64,000 nucleotides of DNA from JANNVZ01 sp046155615 (GTDB taxonomy: Bacteria > Bacteroidota > Bacteroidia > Flavobacteriales_D > Sanyastnellaceae), in assembly GCA_046155615.1 (NCBI GenBank), contig JBJXFP010000133.1:1-64000 (forward strand), written 5' to 3'. Under the pieces are notes generated by a model. It saw only the letters and a program-made list of their open reading frames with translations, was not told the origin of the DNA and made no database searches. The translations under genes and the position numbers were made by a program. Below are positions 35,750-43,900 of this stretch, in pieces. The number at the start of each line of letters is the position of its first letter. Positions within the stretch are counted from its first letter, which is position 1.

Positions 35750-36322
35750 ATGGACTTTGCACCTGATACCAACTCAGAACCCACCAAAGGAAGAGTCCTG
35801 CTTTCTGAACCCTTCCTGAACGATCCTTATTTCAAACGCACGGTGATATTTCTGTGTGAGCACAACAAAGACGGCTCGTTTGGATTTGTACTGAACAACT
35901 ACATTGACGTGGAGCTGGAACAAATAATGGAGAACATGCCACGCTTCGAAGGTCGCATCAGTATAGGCGGCCCTGTGCGCAACAGCAACCTCTACTACCT
36001 GCACACGCTGGGTCCTAAGATTGAGGAAAGTGTCGAAATAATTCCGGGGGTTTATATGGGAGGCAATTTCGAACAACTCAAAACCATGCTCGTATCTGGT
36101 ACTGTTTCTAAAGACCAGGTTCGCTTTTTTGTAGGGTACAGCGGCTGGTCGCCTGAGCAATTAGAGACTGAAATAAAAGGTAAGTCGTGGTTTGTGACTT
36201 CTGTGCCAAAAGAATTGGTGATGAACAGCGATATGAATGATCTATGGAAAACAATCATGCGCAGCATGGGTCGCAAAGGACAGATGATTGCCAATATGCC
36301 AGAAGACCCATCACTCAATTGA
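35750..36322 (+). CDS. YqgE/AlgH family protein (DUF179)
   Basis: 190 aa. It starts GRVLLSEPFLNDPYFKRTVI, the family's N-terminal signature, followed by GSFGFVLNNYIDVELEQIME, GRISIGGPVRNSNLYYLHT and FFVGYSGWSPEQLETEIKGK. The protein is cytoplasmic with unknown biochemical role; its gene often accompanies ruvX or transcription-related genes in other phyla. The 245-bp upstream gap shared with the divergent M14 gene shows no clear promoter consensus. A terminator follows. Confidence 0.95.
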   Translation: MDFAPDTNSEPTKGRVLLSEPFLNDPYFKRTVIFLCEHNKDGSFGFVLNNYIDVELEQIMENMPRFEGRISIGGPVRNSNLYYLHTLGPKIEESVEIIPGVYMGGNFEQLKTMLVSGTVSKDQVRFFVGYSGWSPEQLETEIKGKSWFVTSVPKELVMNSDMNDLWKTIMRSMGRKGQMIANMPEDPSLN

Positions 36323-36350
36323 TTTCGAAAATAAGAGAAGAAAAAATGAA

Positions 36351-36381
36351 GGGTCGCTTTGCTGAAGCGGCCCTTTTTTTT
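36351..36381 (+). terminator. intrinsic terminator of the YqgE gene
   Basis: GGGTCGCTT (36351-36359) pairs with AAGCGGCCC (36365-36373, one G-T pair), loop TGCTG, followed by T8. Confidence 0.85.
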
Positions 36382-36403
36382 GTAATTGATGACTCTTGCT
36401 ACT

Positions 36404-38323
36404 TCAATTCACTACAATCTTCTGAACAGTGGTGTGTCCCATGCTCTGCAATTGCAACAAATAAATTCCCGCTGCAAGCCCTTTCACCTGTATGCTGTCA
36501 CCTTGCTTGAGCATCATACTGCGATGGGTGGTACCCGCTACATCTTTCAAAGTGGCTTGCATGCCGGATACGATGGCATTGAAGTAGATTACATCGTCTG
36601 CCGGATTGGGATAGACTTCTATATCCGATAAAGAATTCACAGCCACTTGCGATACATCAGTTACCTGTATTTCAAAATCACCACTTGCACCTTCCCAACC
36701 ATCTACCTGTATGTAATAGACATTACCAGCTATCAAATCATCCACTTGTGCGGTTGAAGCATAAGTGTCACCTTTCTCACAACCTCCTTCCATATCATCA
36801 TTGGCGCCTTGCAAGTCGAAATTTGTATAATTGTCACAAGCACTGACGGCATACACAGCCACCTGTGTGTCGAACGATGATTCGAAACAAGTAGAAACCA
36901 AAACAGAACCCGCGGCTGGTGCTTCGAAGGTGAACCATACGGTGGCATCTAACACGCCATCGCACCAGGCTGTAATACAATCCGATTCTGGATCGTTTAT
37001 TTCTAAGTTGGGAGGCGATACCTCGTCCGTATCGAGTGATGCAAACAAGTTGGTAGAAAGTGTTGGCGGTGCATTCACAATCAGATTGGTTGCTGTGCAA
37101 GGCTCATCATTATCAGGGATCGGGCATGCACCATCTTCCAACAGAATAAACTCACCGTTGAAATCATTCACCAGATAAAGCCCCATTGGTGCACCATTGC
37201 TGTTGTCGGCTGGCGAAAGAAATCCGCTGGTGATCATGGTAACAGCAGCATTGCCGCCAAAAAGACCAAATGGAGCACATGCCGTAAGTAAGGCGCCACC
37301 GTCCTCATCAGTAAGTGAGAGAGAGAGATTTTCCATCGGAATGCTTGCATATCCTTCAGTGGCAAATGTGCCTGATGCAGTGCTTTCAAAGGGTGTAGTA
37401 CTTGTTTCGACAATATTCAAATCCAAAATGCCTGCATCGGTGCTTCCATTGAAAAAGAGCACATTATTCATATCAGCAGATGCGGGTTGCAGCAATGCGC
37501 CATCAAACAACTGAATAGAAAGTGGTGTGGCGGGCGAGTAGCCTGATGTGGCAACTATTCCATGCACCACCGCTATGTAATTGGCAACGGGATCTATATC
37601 CGCAGTGATGGCACAAAGTGGTGCACTGTCGTCCACACTTGCTTCATCGCAAATTGTGATGTATGCACTTACGGAGGCAGCAATTTCCAGATAAGTACTT
37701 GCCGTTTGAAAAGCCAGATTGTCGGCAACAAGTTCACCATTCACACGGATGTCCACCTCATTTATCGTCAGGTCGCCACTGTTATGAATAAAATTGATGA
37801 GTGAAGCAGGGGTGCCAGTATCTATCTGCATCATGTAGGTTCCTTCTGCCGCTTCATATCCATCCATTTGCAGGTAATAAGTAGTACCCGGTGTAAGGCC
37901 ATCCACTGCCATGGTACTCGAAAACTGATTTCCCTGATCACAGTCTTCAGGCATGTCATCACTTGCGCCAAGAAGCGTAAACGATGAAAAATCAGCACAA
38001 TCTTCAACCTGCCAGATTGCTATTTGAGTATCCACCTCATTGCCATCAATGCAGGTAGTAATCCACACTGCACCATTGGCTGGTGCGATGAAATAGTACC
38101 AGACGGAATTCTCCACATCATTTCCATCGCACCAGGCGGTTGCGCAATTTCCATCAGCAGGAAATACCTCACCTGGTTCTGTAGTGGCGTCTGTATTGAT
38201 TCCGCTAAATGCGCCATCATCCACAATGGCTTCGGTTGCGTTGCATACATTGTCATTCGCTGGTTGTGCCATCATCGTGGTGGCAAATGCCAATGTGCTC
38301 AATAAATAAAATATCGTTTTCAT
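36404..38323 (-). CDS. T9SS-exported protein with two PPC-like modules around a DUF4397 domain
   Basis: 639 aa. The start at 38323 (MKTIFYLLSTLAFATTMMAQ) is a signal peptide; the 91 codons before it overlap the lysE region on the other strand and are rejected. The two ends of the mature protein are homologous to each other: NDNVCNATEAI ... SVWYYFIAPANGAVWITTC ... GTTYYLQMDGYEAAEGTYMM and DNDEPCTATNLIV ... TVWFTFEAPAAGSVLVSTC ... GNVYYIQVDGWEGASGDFEI. Each looks like a pre-peptidase C-terminal-type beta sandwich. Between them is a DUF4397-like module (NVLFFNGSTDAGILDLNIVE). The last ~75 residues (VYPNPADDVIYFNAIVSGM onward) are a type A T9SS domain. No enzyme motif is seen. Confidence 0.85.
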   Translation of the reverse strand: MKTIFYLLSTLAFATTMMAQPANDNVCNATEAIVDDGAFSGINTDATTEPGEVFPADGNCATAWCDGNDVENSVWYYFIAPANGAVWITTCIDGNEVDTQIAIWQVEDCADFSSFTLLGASDDMPEDCDQGNQFSSTMAVDGLTPGTTYYLQMDGYEAAEGTYMMQIDTGTPASLINFIHNSGDLTINEVDIRVNGELVADNLAFQTASTYLEIAASVSAYITICDEASVDDSAPLCAITADIDPVANYIAVVHGIVATSGYSPATPLSIQLFDGALLQPASADMNNVLFFNGSTDAGILDLNIVETSTTPFESTASGTFATEGYASIPMENLSLSLTDEDGGALLTACAPFGLFGGNAAVTMITSGFLSPADNSNGAPMGLYLVNDFNGEFILLEDGACPIPDNDEPCTATNLIVNAPPTLSTNLFASLDTDEVSPPNLEINDPESDCITAWCDGVLDATVWFTFEAPAAGSVLVSTCFESSFDTQVAVYAVSACDNYTNFDLQGANDDMEGGCEKGDTYASTAQVDDLIAGNVYYIQVDGWEGASGDFEIQVTDVSQVAVNSLSDIEVYPNPADDVIYFNAIVSGMQATLKDVAGTTHRSMMLKQGDSIQVKGLAAGIYLLQLQSMGHTTVQKIVVN

Positions 38324-38444
38324 CTTGTATCGGTTTTGAATTGTGTAGTCAGAAATTGATTCGAGGGTGGCTAAAATACTTGGGTTGCATTTGTCAATCT
38401 TCAATTTGTCTTGGAACAAGTTGCCTATGTTGGCACCCTGACAA

Positions 38445-39062
38445 ATGTCTCCTGAATACTTCATAAAAGGAATTGTACTTGGTATTTCGGTAGCAGCTCC
38501 CGTAGGGCCTATCGGTGTGTTGTGCATAAAGCGCTCACTCACCGAAGGCAGACTTTCCGGCCTGATAACCGGGCTGGGTGCAGCTACTGCGGACACCCTT
38601 TATGGAGCCATTGCTGCTTTTGGTATTTCTTTCATTACCGATTTTCTTATAGCCCAGCAGTTCTACATCCGTATAGTGGGCGGTGCGCTGCTGATGGTGA
38701 TGGGCTTGAGACTTTATCTATCTAAAGTGAAAACAGATGTGGAAATGGAACGGGGTAATCTGTGGCATCATTTCATGAGCACCATGTTGCTTACCATAAC
38801 CAATCCTGCCACCATCTTCTTCTTCATAGCAGCCTTTGCAGGCCTTGGTCTAAAAACTGGGCCGGGCAATGTGGGTCTGAGTTGTATGCTGGTGGGAGGT
38901 GTTGCTTTCGGGGCTTCGCTTTGGTGGCTTTCGCTGAGCTACATTGTAGGCATCTGGAACAACAAAATTCAGATTACCAAACTGAATGGGCTGAATAAAA
39001 TTTCGGCTTCAGTCATTATCATTTTTGGAATGGCAGCGGTTCTGTCTGTTATTTTTTGGTAA
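38445..39062 (+). CDS. LysE-family amino acid exporter
   Basis: 205 aa with about six hydrophobic segments. The family's opening is present: KGIVLGISVAAPVGPIGVLC (the conserved PGP/PVGP-like turn), followed by GRLSGLITGLGAATADTLYG and FYIRIVGGALLMVMGLRLYL. LysE/RhtB proteins export amino acids or metabolites by proton exchange; the substrate cannot be predicted. The 5' end overlaps the opposite-strand region before the T9SS gene at 38323. uvrA starts 72 bp downstream on the same strand. Confidence 0.9.
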   Translation: MSPEYFIKGIVLGISVAAPVGPIGVLCIKRSLTEGRLSGLITGLGAATADTLYGAIAAFGISFITDFLIAQQFYIRIVGGALLMVMGLRLYLSKVKTDVEMERGNLWHHFMSTMLLTITNPATIFFFIAAFAGLGLKTGPGNVGLSCMLVGGVAFGASLWWLSLSYIVGIWNNKIQITKLNGLNKISASVIIIFGMAAVLSVIFW

Positions 39063-39134
39063 ACCCAAACTTTTATCAACTGTCAAGAAAAATCTACAAA
39101 GCACATTGGTGTGTTCATTCATCTTTGAACCGAA

Positions 39135-40046
39135 ATGCAAGAAGTAGAAGAACTTATAGAAGTGATTGGCGCGCGTGAGCACAATCTGAAAAATATTGAT
39201 GTAAACATTCCCAGAAACAAACTGGTAGTGATAACCGGCCTGAGTGGAAGCGGCAAATCATCGTTGGCTTTTGATACCATTTATGCCGAAGGCCAGCGCA
39301 GATATATCGAAACATTTGGTGCGTACGCTCGCCAGTTCATTGGCGAAATGGAAAGGCCCGATGTAGATAAAATCAATGGTCTTTCTCCTGTCATTTCTAT
39401 TGAGCAAAAAACAGTAAGCCGCAATCCGCGCTCTACCGTTGGCACCATCACCGAGATTTATGATTTTCTGCGCTTGTTGTTCGCACGAGCTGCCGATGCT
39501 TACAGCTATGTGAGTGGAGAAAAAATGGTGCGCTACAACGATGACCAAATTGTAAATCTCATTCTTCAAGAGTACACCAATCAAAAAATTGTACTACTCG
39601 CACCAATGGTGAAGGGAAGAAAAGGCCACTACCGCGAACTATTCGAAAGCCTGATGAAGCAGGGCTACCTGCGCGCAAGGGTAGATGGTGAATTGGTTGA
39701 AATGTCGAAGGGCATGAAGCTGGATCGCTACAGGGTGCACGATATAGAATTGGTGGTGGACAAGTTGGAAGTAGGAGGTGGTGAGCGAAAAGCGAAGAGC
39801 GAAAAGGGAGATGCAGAAGTGAACAGACTAAGACAAACAGTAAGCACAGCATTGCGCCTGGGCAAAGGTTCGCTTATGGTGTTGAAACACGAAGCAGCAA
39901 ATACCAATAGCCAAAAGCCAAAAGCCAAAGACCAATCAACCCCGAAGGGGCAAGCAAATCAACCCCGAAGGGGCAAGCAAATCAACAATTCCGCCCCGCC
40001 ACTTCTCGCGCCATCTGATGTGTCCCACAAGCGGCATCAGCTATAG
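39135..40046 (+). CDS. uvrA: excinuclease ABC subunit A, N-terminal part of a frame-broken gene
   Basis: 303 aa that cover the first ~250 residues of UvrA and then run out of frame. It has EVIGAREHNLKNIDVNIPRN, Walker A GLSGSGKSS and VISIEQKTVSRNPRSTVGTI, up to VHDIELVVDKLEV and LRLGKGSLMVLKH. After this the same frame reads low-complexity sequence (EAANTNSQKPKAKDQSTPKG) from tandem repeats and stops at 40046. The rest of UvrA continues in another frame from the repeats onward. In related UvrA proteins this stretch is a short linker leading to the first zinc-binding region. The break is therefore caused by the repeats and not by a lost domain. It may be a pseudogene, a phase-variable gene, or a repeat-count error in assembly. 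Confidence 0.9.
   Translation: MQEVEELIEVIGAREHNLKNIDVNIPRNKLVVITGLSGSGKSSLAFDTIYAEGQRRYIETFGAYARQFIGEMERPDVDKINGLSPVISIEQKTVSRNPRSTVGTITEIYDFLRLLFARAADAYSYVSGEKMVRYNDDQIVNLILQEYTNQKIVLLAPMVKGRKGHYRELFESLMKQGYLRARVDGELVEMSKGMKLDRYRVHDIELVVDKLEVGGGERKAKSEKGDAEVNRLRQTVSTALRLGKGSLMVLKHEAANTNSQKPKAKDQSTPKGQANQPRRGKQINNSAPPLLAPSDVSHKRHQL
39784..39804. repeat. heptamer tandem repeat in uvrA (AGCGAAA x3)
   Basis: AGCGAAA, AGCGAAG, AGCGAAA in direct succession. The unit length is not a multiple of three; three units (21 bp) keep the frame here. Confidence 0.85.
39909..39929. repeat. heptamer tandem repeat in uvrA (AGCCAAA x3)
   Basis: Three perfect AGCCAAA units, one base different from the AGCGAAA array 105 bp upstream. 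Losing one unit would shift the downstream frame by the amount needed to rejoin the two uvrA halves. Confidence 0.9.
39934..39986. repeat. 23-bp tandem repeat in uvrA (2.3 copies)
   Basis: Units 39934-39956 and 39957-39979 are identical, followed by the first 7 bp of a third. Each contains the palindrome-like CCCCGAAGGGG. All three reading frames of the unit are free of stops. Zero or three full copies, but not one or two, leave uvrA in frame. Confidence 0.95.
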
Positions 40047-42069
40047 CGAACCTGAGCCGAATTTGTTTTCATTCAACTCGCCTTATGGAGCTTGCCAGCA
40101 TTGCAATGGGCTTGGTGAAGTAGCAGAAGTTGACATAAAAAAAATAATTCCAAATCCGAAGCTGAGTGTGAAGAAAGGTGGCATAGCTCCATTGGGTGAG
40201 GCAAAGAATTCATGGACAACTACCCTAGTAGAAGCACTGCTGAAAAAGCATGGCTACGATCTGAATACGCCTGTGGAAGAAATAGATGATGAAGTAGTGA
40301 ATATGATTCTTTATGGCAGCGAAGACAGATTGGAAATCACATCAGGCAATTACAACTATGCAGCGAAATACGATGGCATCATTGCCATTATAGAAAGACA
40401 AACAGAAGAAGAAACATCGCCCGGCCTGAGTAGGTGGGCTGAAAGTTTCATGAACAAAACTGCTTGCCCAGAGTGTGGTGGTTCAAGATTGAAAAAGGAA
40501 GCTCTTTATTTCCGCATTGCAGGCAAGAATGTGCATGAAATAGCCACGATGGGTTTGAATGACTGTGCTAAATGGTTTGAAGGTATAGAGTACAAAATGA
40601 CACAACGACAAGTTGCCATAGCTACCGAACCATTGAAAGAAATCAGAAATAGAATACGCTTTCTTATAGATGTTGGTCTTGAATACCTGACCCTCCATCG
40701 CAGTGCAAAAACACTGAGTGGTGGCGAAGCTCAACGCATTCGTCTTGCCACACAAATAGGTTCGCAGTTGGTAGGTGTGCTTTACATATTGGACGAGCCA
40801 AGCATTGGCTTACACCAGCGTGACAATCATAAACTCATACAATCGCTGAAGAACCTGCGCGATGGCGGCAACAGTGTGATAGTAGTAGAGCACGACAGGG
40901 ATATGATGCTTGAGAGTGACCACCTGATAGACATAGGCCCCGGTGCAGGTGTGCATGGCGGCAAAATCATGACACAGGGTGAACCGAAAAAACTCATCAA
41001 AGGAGAAAGCATCACTGCGCAATATCTGCGAGGTGATTTGAAAATTGCAACACCCAAAGAGCGCAGAAAGGGCAACAAAACTTTTCTGACCCTTGAAGGC
41101 GCGAGTGGACACAACCTGAAAAATATCACTTTGAAAATTCCACTCGGAAAATTTGTTTGCATCACAGGAGTAAGTGGCAGTGGCAAATCATCGCTGATAG
41201 AACATACACTCTATCCGATACTCAATGCACACTTCTACAATGGTGTTCGCAAGCCGCTTGAACATAAAAAGGTGAAAGGTCTCGAGTATTTGGACAAAGT
41301 GATAGAGATAGATCAAAGCCCGATAGGCCGCACCCCGCGCAGTAATCCGAGCACATACACGGGCATTTTTACCGACATCAGAAATTTGTACTCATCATCA
41401 CCTGAGGCCAAAATAAGGGGCTATCAGCCCGGAAGGTTTTCATTCAATGTAAGCGGTGGAAGATGCGAAACATGCAAGGGCGGTGGGGTGAGAACCATCG
41501 AAATGAATTTCCTTCCTGATGTATTTGTGCAGTGTGAATCATGCAGCGGCAAGCGTTACAACAGAGAAACTCTGGATATTAGATACAAAGGAAGGAGCAT
41601 TGCTGATGTACTTGATATGACAGTGGATCAGGCGGTTGAATTCTTCGACAATTTTCCGAAAATCAGAAATGTGGTGAAGACGCTGCAAGATGTAGGGCTT
41701 GGCTACATAACACTTGGACAGCACAGCACCACCCTTAGTGGTGGTGAAGCACAACGCGTAAAACTCTCAACCGAACTTGGCAAACGAGACACAGGAAATA
41801 CCATCTACATATTGGATGAGCCAACCACAGGCTTACATTTTCAAGATGTGCAAATGCTCATCAATGTGCTGAACAGATTGGCTGACCGTGGCAATACGGT
41901 ATTGGTGATTGAACACAACATGGACATAATCAAAGTAGCTGACCACATCATAGACCTCGGCCCAGAAGGTGGTGCAAGTGGCGGCCAAATCATAGCAGAA
42001 GGAACACCTGAAGAAATAGTGAAAGAGAAAAGCAGTTGGACGGGAAAGTATTTGAAGGAGGAACTGTAG
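40018..42069 (+). CDS. uvrA: excinuclease ABC subunit A, C-terminal part of a frame-broken gene
   Basis: From the ATG at 40018 this gives 683 aa. The same frame is already UvrA-like just upstream (RHFSRHLMCPTSG), so the ATG is internal to the protein and not its natural start. It contains the first zinc region in altered form (CPTS ... CQHCNGLG), the ABC signature and Walker B of the first NBD (LSGGEAQRIRLA, LYILDEPSIGLHQRD), Walker A of the second (GVSGSGKSSLIEH), the second zinc module (CETCKGGGVRTIEM...CESCSGKRYN) and the second signature and Walker B (TTLSGGEAQRVKLS, IYILDEPTTGLHFQD). Everything after the repeats is intact, so the lesion is recent, reversible or an artefact. Without joining to the N-terminal half it would lack the first Walker A. 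It ends directly against the convergent acyltransferase gene. Confidence 0.9.
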   Translation: MCPTSGISYSEPEPNLFSFNSPYGACQHCNGLGEVAEVDIKKIIPNPKLSVKKGGIAPLGEAKNSWTTTLVEALLKKHGYDLNTPVEEIDDEVVNMILYGSEDRLEITSGNYNYAAKYDGIIAIIERQTEEETSPGLSRWAESFMNKTACPECGGSRLKKEALYFRIAGKNVHEIATMGLNDCAKWFEGIEYKMTQRQVAIATEPLKEIRNRIRFLIDVGLEYLTLHRSAKTLSGGEAQRIRLATQIGSQLVGVLYILDEPSIGLHQRDNHKLIQSLKNLRDGGNSVIVVEHDRDMMLESDHLIDIGPGAGVHGGKIMTQGEPKKLIKGESITAQYLRGDLKIATPKERRKGNKTFLTLEGASGHNLKNITLKIPLGKFVCITGVSGSGKSSLIEHTLYPILNAHFYNGVRKPLEHKKVKGLEYLDKVIEIDQSPIGRTPRSNPSTYTGIFTDIRNLYSSSPEAKIRGYQPGRFSFNVSGGRCETCKGGGVRTIEMNFLPDVFVQCESCSGKRYNRETLDIRYKGRSIADVLDMTVDQAVEFFDNFPKIRNVVKTLQDVGLGYITLGQHSTTLSGGEAQRVKLSTELGKRDTGNTIYILDEPTTGLHFQDVQMLINVLNRLADRGNTVLVIEHNMDIIKVADHIIDLGPEGGASGGQIIAEGTPEEIVKEKSSWTGKYLKEEL

Positions 42070-43845
42070 TTACTGCCCCACCATCTCACGTTGCAGCGTT
42101 TCTACGGTATCGGCCGGCAAGTTCTGCAAGTCGAGGTACATCAGGCCATCCAGAGCATTGTTGAATTTCGGGTCGCAGTTGAAGGCCATGATTTTTGCAT
42201 TCTGTTGCAAGTATTTTTTCAGCAGCACAGGCATGGTGTAACTCGATGGCTCTATTTCAGAAATTATTTTGTCCATCTTCTTCATATCAGCCTGCGATGA
42301 TTGTATGAGCGCATCGGTATCCACATTGTTCACCTTTGGTTTGAATGCATTGCGAGGCTGCACCCATTTGGCAAGTTCTGCATCAAAGTGATGTTGTTCT
42401 ATGAAGCGGATGATCAGTTCCTTGCTCACATCGCGGTAGTTGTTGCTGATGCTCACAGGGCCAATGATGTATCGGAATGCTGAATTGGAAATGAGATAAT
42501 ACAATATGCCTTTCCACAGCAGAAAAAGTGAAAGCCTGTGGCGCTGGTATTCCTGCACTATGAAAGAACGGCCAAGTTCCAGTGACTGACCAAGGATACC
42601 ATTCATCTTTTTGTTCATTTTAAAAAGAGAACTGATATAAAAACCACGCGCGCCATACCGAGCCATTATTTCTGCACCATTGCCTACACGGTATGCTCCG
42701 GCAATTTTTTTTGCTTCCCTGTCCCACAATATCAGGTGGTGGTAATACAAATCATATTCATCAATGTCAATGCTCTTGTTGGTTCCCTCTCCCACAGCAC
42801 GAAACGTCACTTCGCGCAGGCGACCAATCTCCCTGAGCAGATGCGGTATATGTCTACTATCTACAACATAGCAATCAAAGTTGTCATAACTAAGCGTTTT
42901 GAATTCCTGAATGCGCGCTATTTCGCCATCTAATTTTTGCTGCTCCACCGGTGCTATTATTTCTTCCACCTTTTGCTGCTTCGAAAAAAGCCTGAAGTAT
43001 TCTCGCCTCACTTCAAAACTGCTGCCAAGTGCATAAGTTTTTGCACGCAGATATCGCCCGTACTGTTCTACACTGCCAAACATTGCAGTGTCTTTCGGCA
43101 GTATGGGTTTGCCAATGCGCAACTTCAGTTGTTGTCCTTTTTTCTTAAGCATCTCGCTTGGCAGAGCCAGTGTGCGCAGATTAGGATGTATGCGCCCGAG
43201 CAAATGAAACAGCCGTGAATTGCCACCATCGAAATAGACAGGTATTACAGGTACACCGGCATTCTTTACCATTTTCAATGCACTGTTTTGCCACTTGCGG
43301 TCACTTATTGTGCGCATGCCTGATTGGTAGGTGGATACTTCTCCAGCGGGAAATATTCCCAGAGGCAGTCCCTGTTCGATATGTGCAATAGCTGCTTTGA
43401 TACCCGCTATGTTGCTGTATGCGGTCTTTGAATTTTCAAATGGATTTACTGATAGAAAAAAGTCTTTGATGGGTTCAACATTTTGCAAAAGAAAGTTGGC
43501 CATCACTTTGAAATCGGGCCGCACATCTGCCACTGCACGGATGAGTGCAATGCCATCAAGTGCGCCAAAAGGATGATTGGAAACAATGATGAAAGGGCCT
43601 TCCTTTGGAATGTGTGCCAGTTGTGATTTGTCAAAATCAAGATGCAAATCGAGGTAGCTGAAAATGCGATCTATCGCATCCAGACCTTCGGCTTTGCAAA
43701 CATCTTCGTACAAGTGGTTCACCTCATCAATACGCGCCACACGAGCAAGCAGGCCTACTATCGGATTGTTGCGCTGCAAGTTGGCTGCTGACGCCAAAGT
43801 ATCTTCAGATATGAGTTTCTTTTCCTGCATTACCCTTTGATTCAT
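42070..43845 (-). CDS. bifunctional amino-acid lipid acyltransferase, OlsF-like
   Basis: 591 aa from the ATG at 43845, which follows ACGAGG; a GTG 18 bp upstream is less likely. The N-terminal half (about 60-290) is a PlsC-type acyltransferase with NHPFGALDG (HxxxxD) and GIFPAGEVSTYQ. The C-terminal half (about 320-590) is an acetyltransferase-like domain of the OlsB/hemolysin type, with REVTFRAVGEG, DEYDLYYHHLILWDREAKKI and LELGRSFIVQEYQRH. This order, O-acyltransferase then N-acyltransferase, is that of OlsF, which makes ornithine or, in Bacteroidota, glycine-type lipids in a single protein. The amino acid used cannot be told. It abuts the uvrA stop and is preceded by alternative hairpins. 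Confidence 0.8.
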   Translation of the reverse strand: MNQRVMQEKKLISEDTLASAANLQRNNPIVGLLARVARIDEVNHLYEDVCKAEGLDAIDRIFSYLDLHLDFDKSQLAHIPKEGPFIIVSNHPFGALDGIALIRAVADVRPDFKVMANFLLQNVEPIKDFFLSVNPFENSKTAYSNIAGIKAAIAHIEQGLPLGIFPAGEVSTYQSGMRTISDRKWQNSALKMVKNAGVPVIPVYFDGGNSRLFHLLGRIHPNLRTLALPSEMLKKKGQQLKLRIGKPILPKDTAMFGSVEQYGRYLRAKTYALGSSFEVRREYFRLFSKQQKVEEIIAPVEQQKLDGEIARIQEFKTLSYDNFDCYVVDSRHIPHLLREIGRLREVTFRAVGEGTNKSIDIDEYDLYYHHLILWDREAKKIAGAYRVGNGAEIMARYGARGFYISSLFKMNKKMNGILGQSLELGRSFIVQEYQRHRLSLFLLWKGILYYLISNSAFRYIIGPVSISNNYRDVSKELIIRFIEQHHFDAELAKWVQPRNAFKPKVNNVDTDALIQSSQADMKKMDKIISEIEPSSYTMPVLLKKYLQQNAKIMAFNCDPKFNNALDGLMYLDLQNLPADTVETLQREMVGQ

Positions 43846-43865
43846 CCTCGTGATTTCCTTCACGG

Positions 43866-43899
43866 GTGGTGAAAATTTTCACCACATATGTTGTGGTGA
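43866..43899 (-). promoter_or_regulatory. mutually exclusive hairpins between the deiminase and acyltransferase genes
   Basis: Minus-strand RNA contains TCACCACA (43899-43892), TGTGGTGA (43886-43879) and a 20-bp perfect palindrome GTGGTGAAAATTTTCACCAC (43885-43866). The central GTGGTGA can pair with either side, not both. The region fills the gap between the deiminase stop and the acyltransferase start. Confidence 0.5.
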
Positions 43900-43900
43900 T

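Noticed and set aside
38324..38596. N-terminal extension of the DUF4397-type T9SS protein
   Set aside because: It lies over the opposite-strand lysE gene, and the signal peptide starts at 38323, so the extension is not coding.
39934..39986. Possible CRISPR-like array (repeated 23-mers)
   Set aside because: The units are directly adjacent with no spacers, number only 2.3 and lie inside a coding region; it is a plain tandem repeat.
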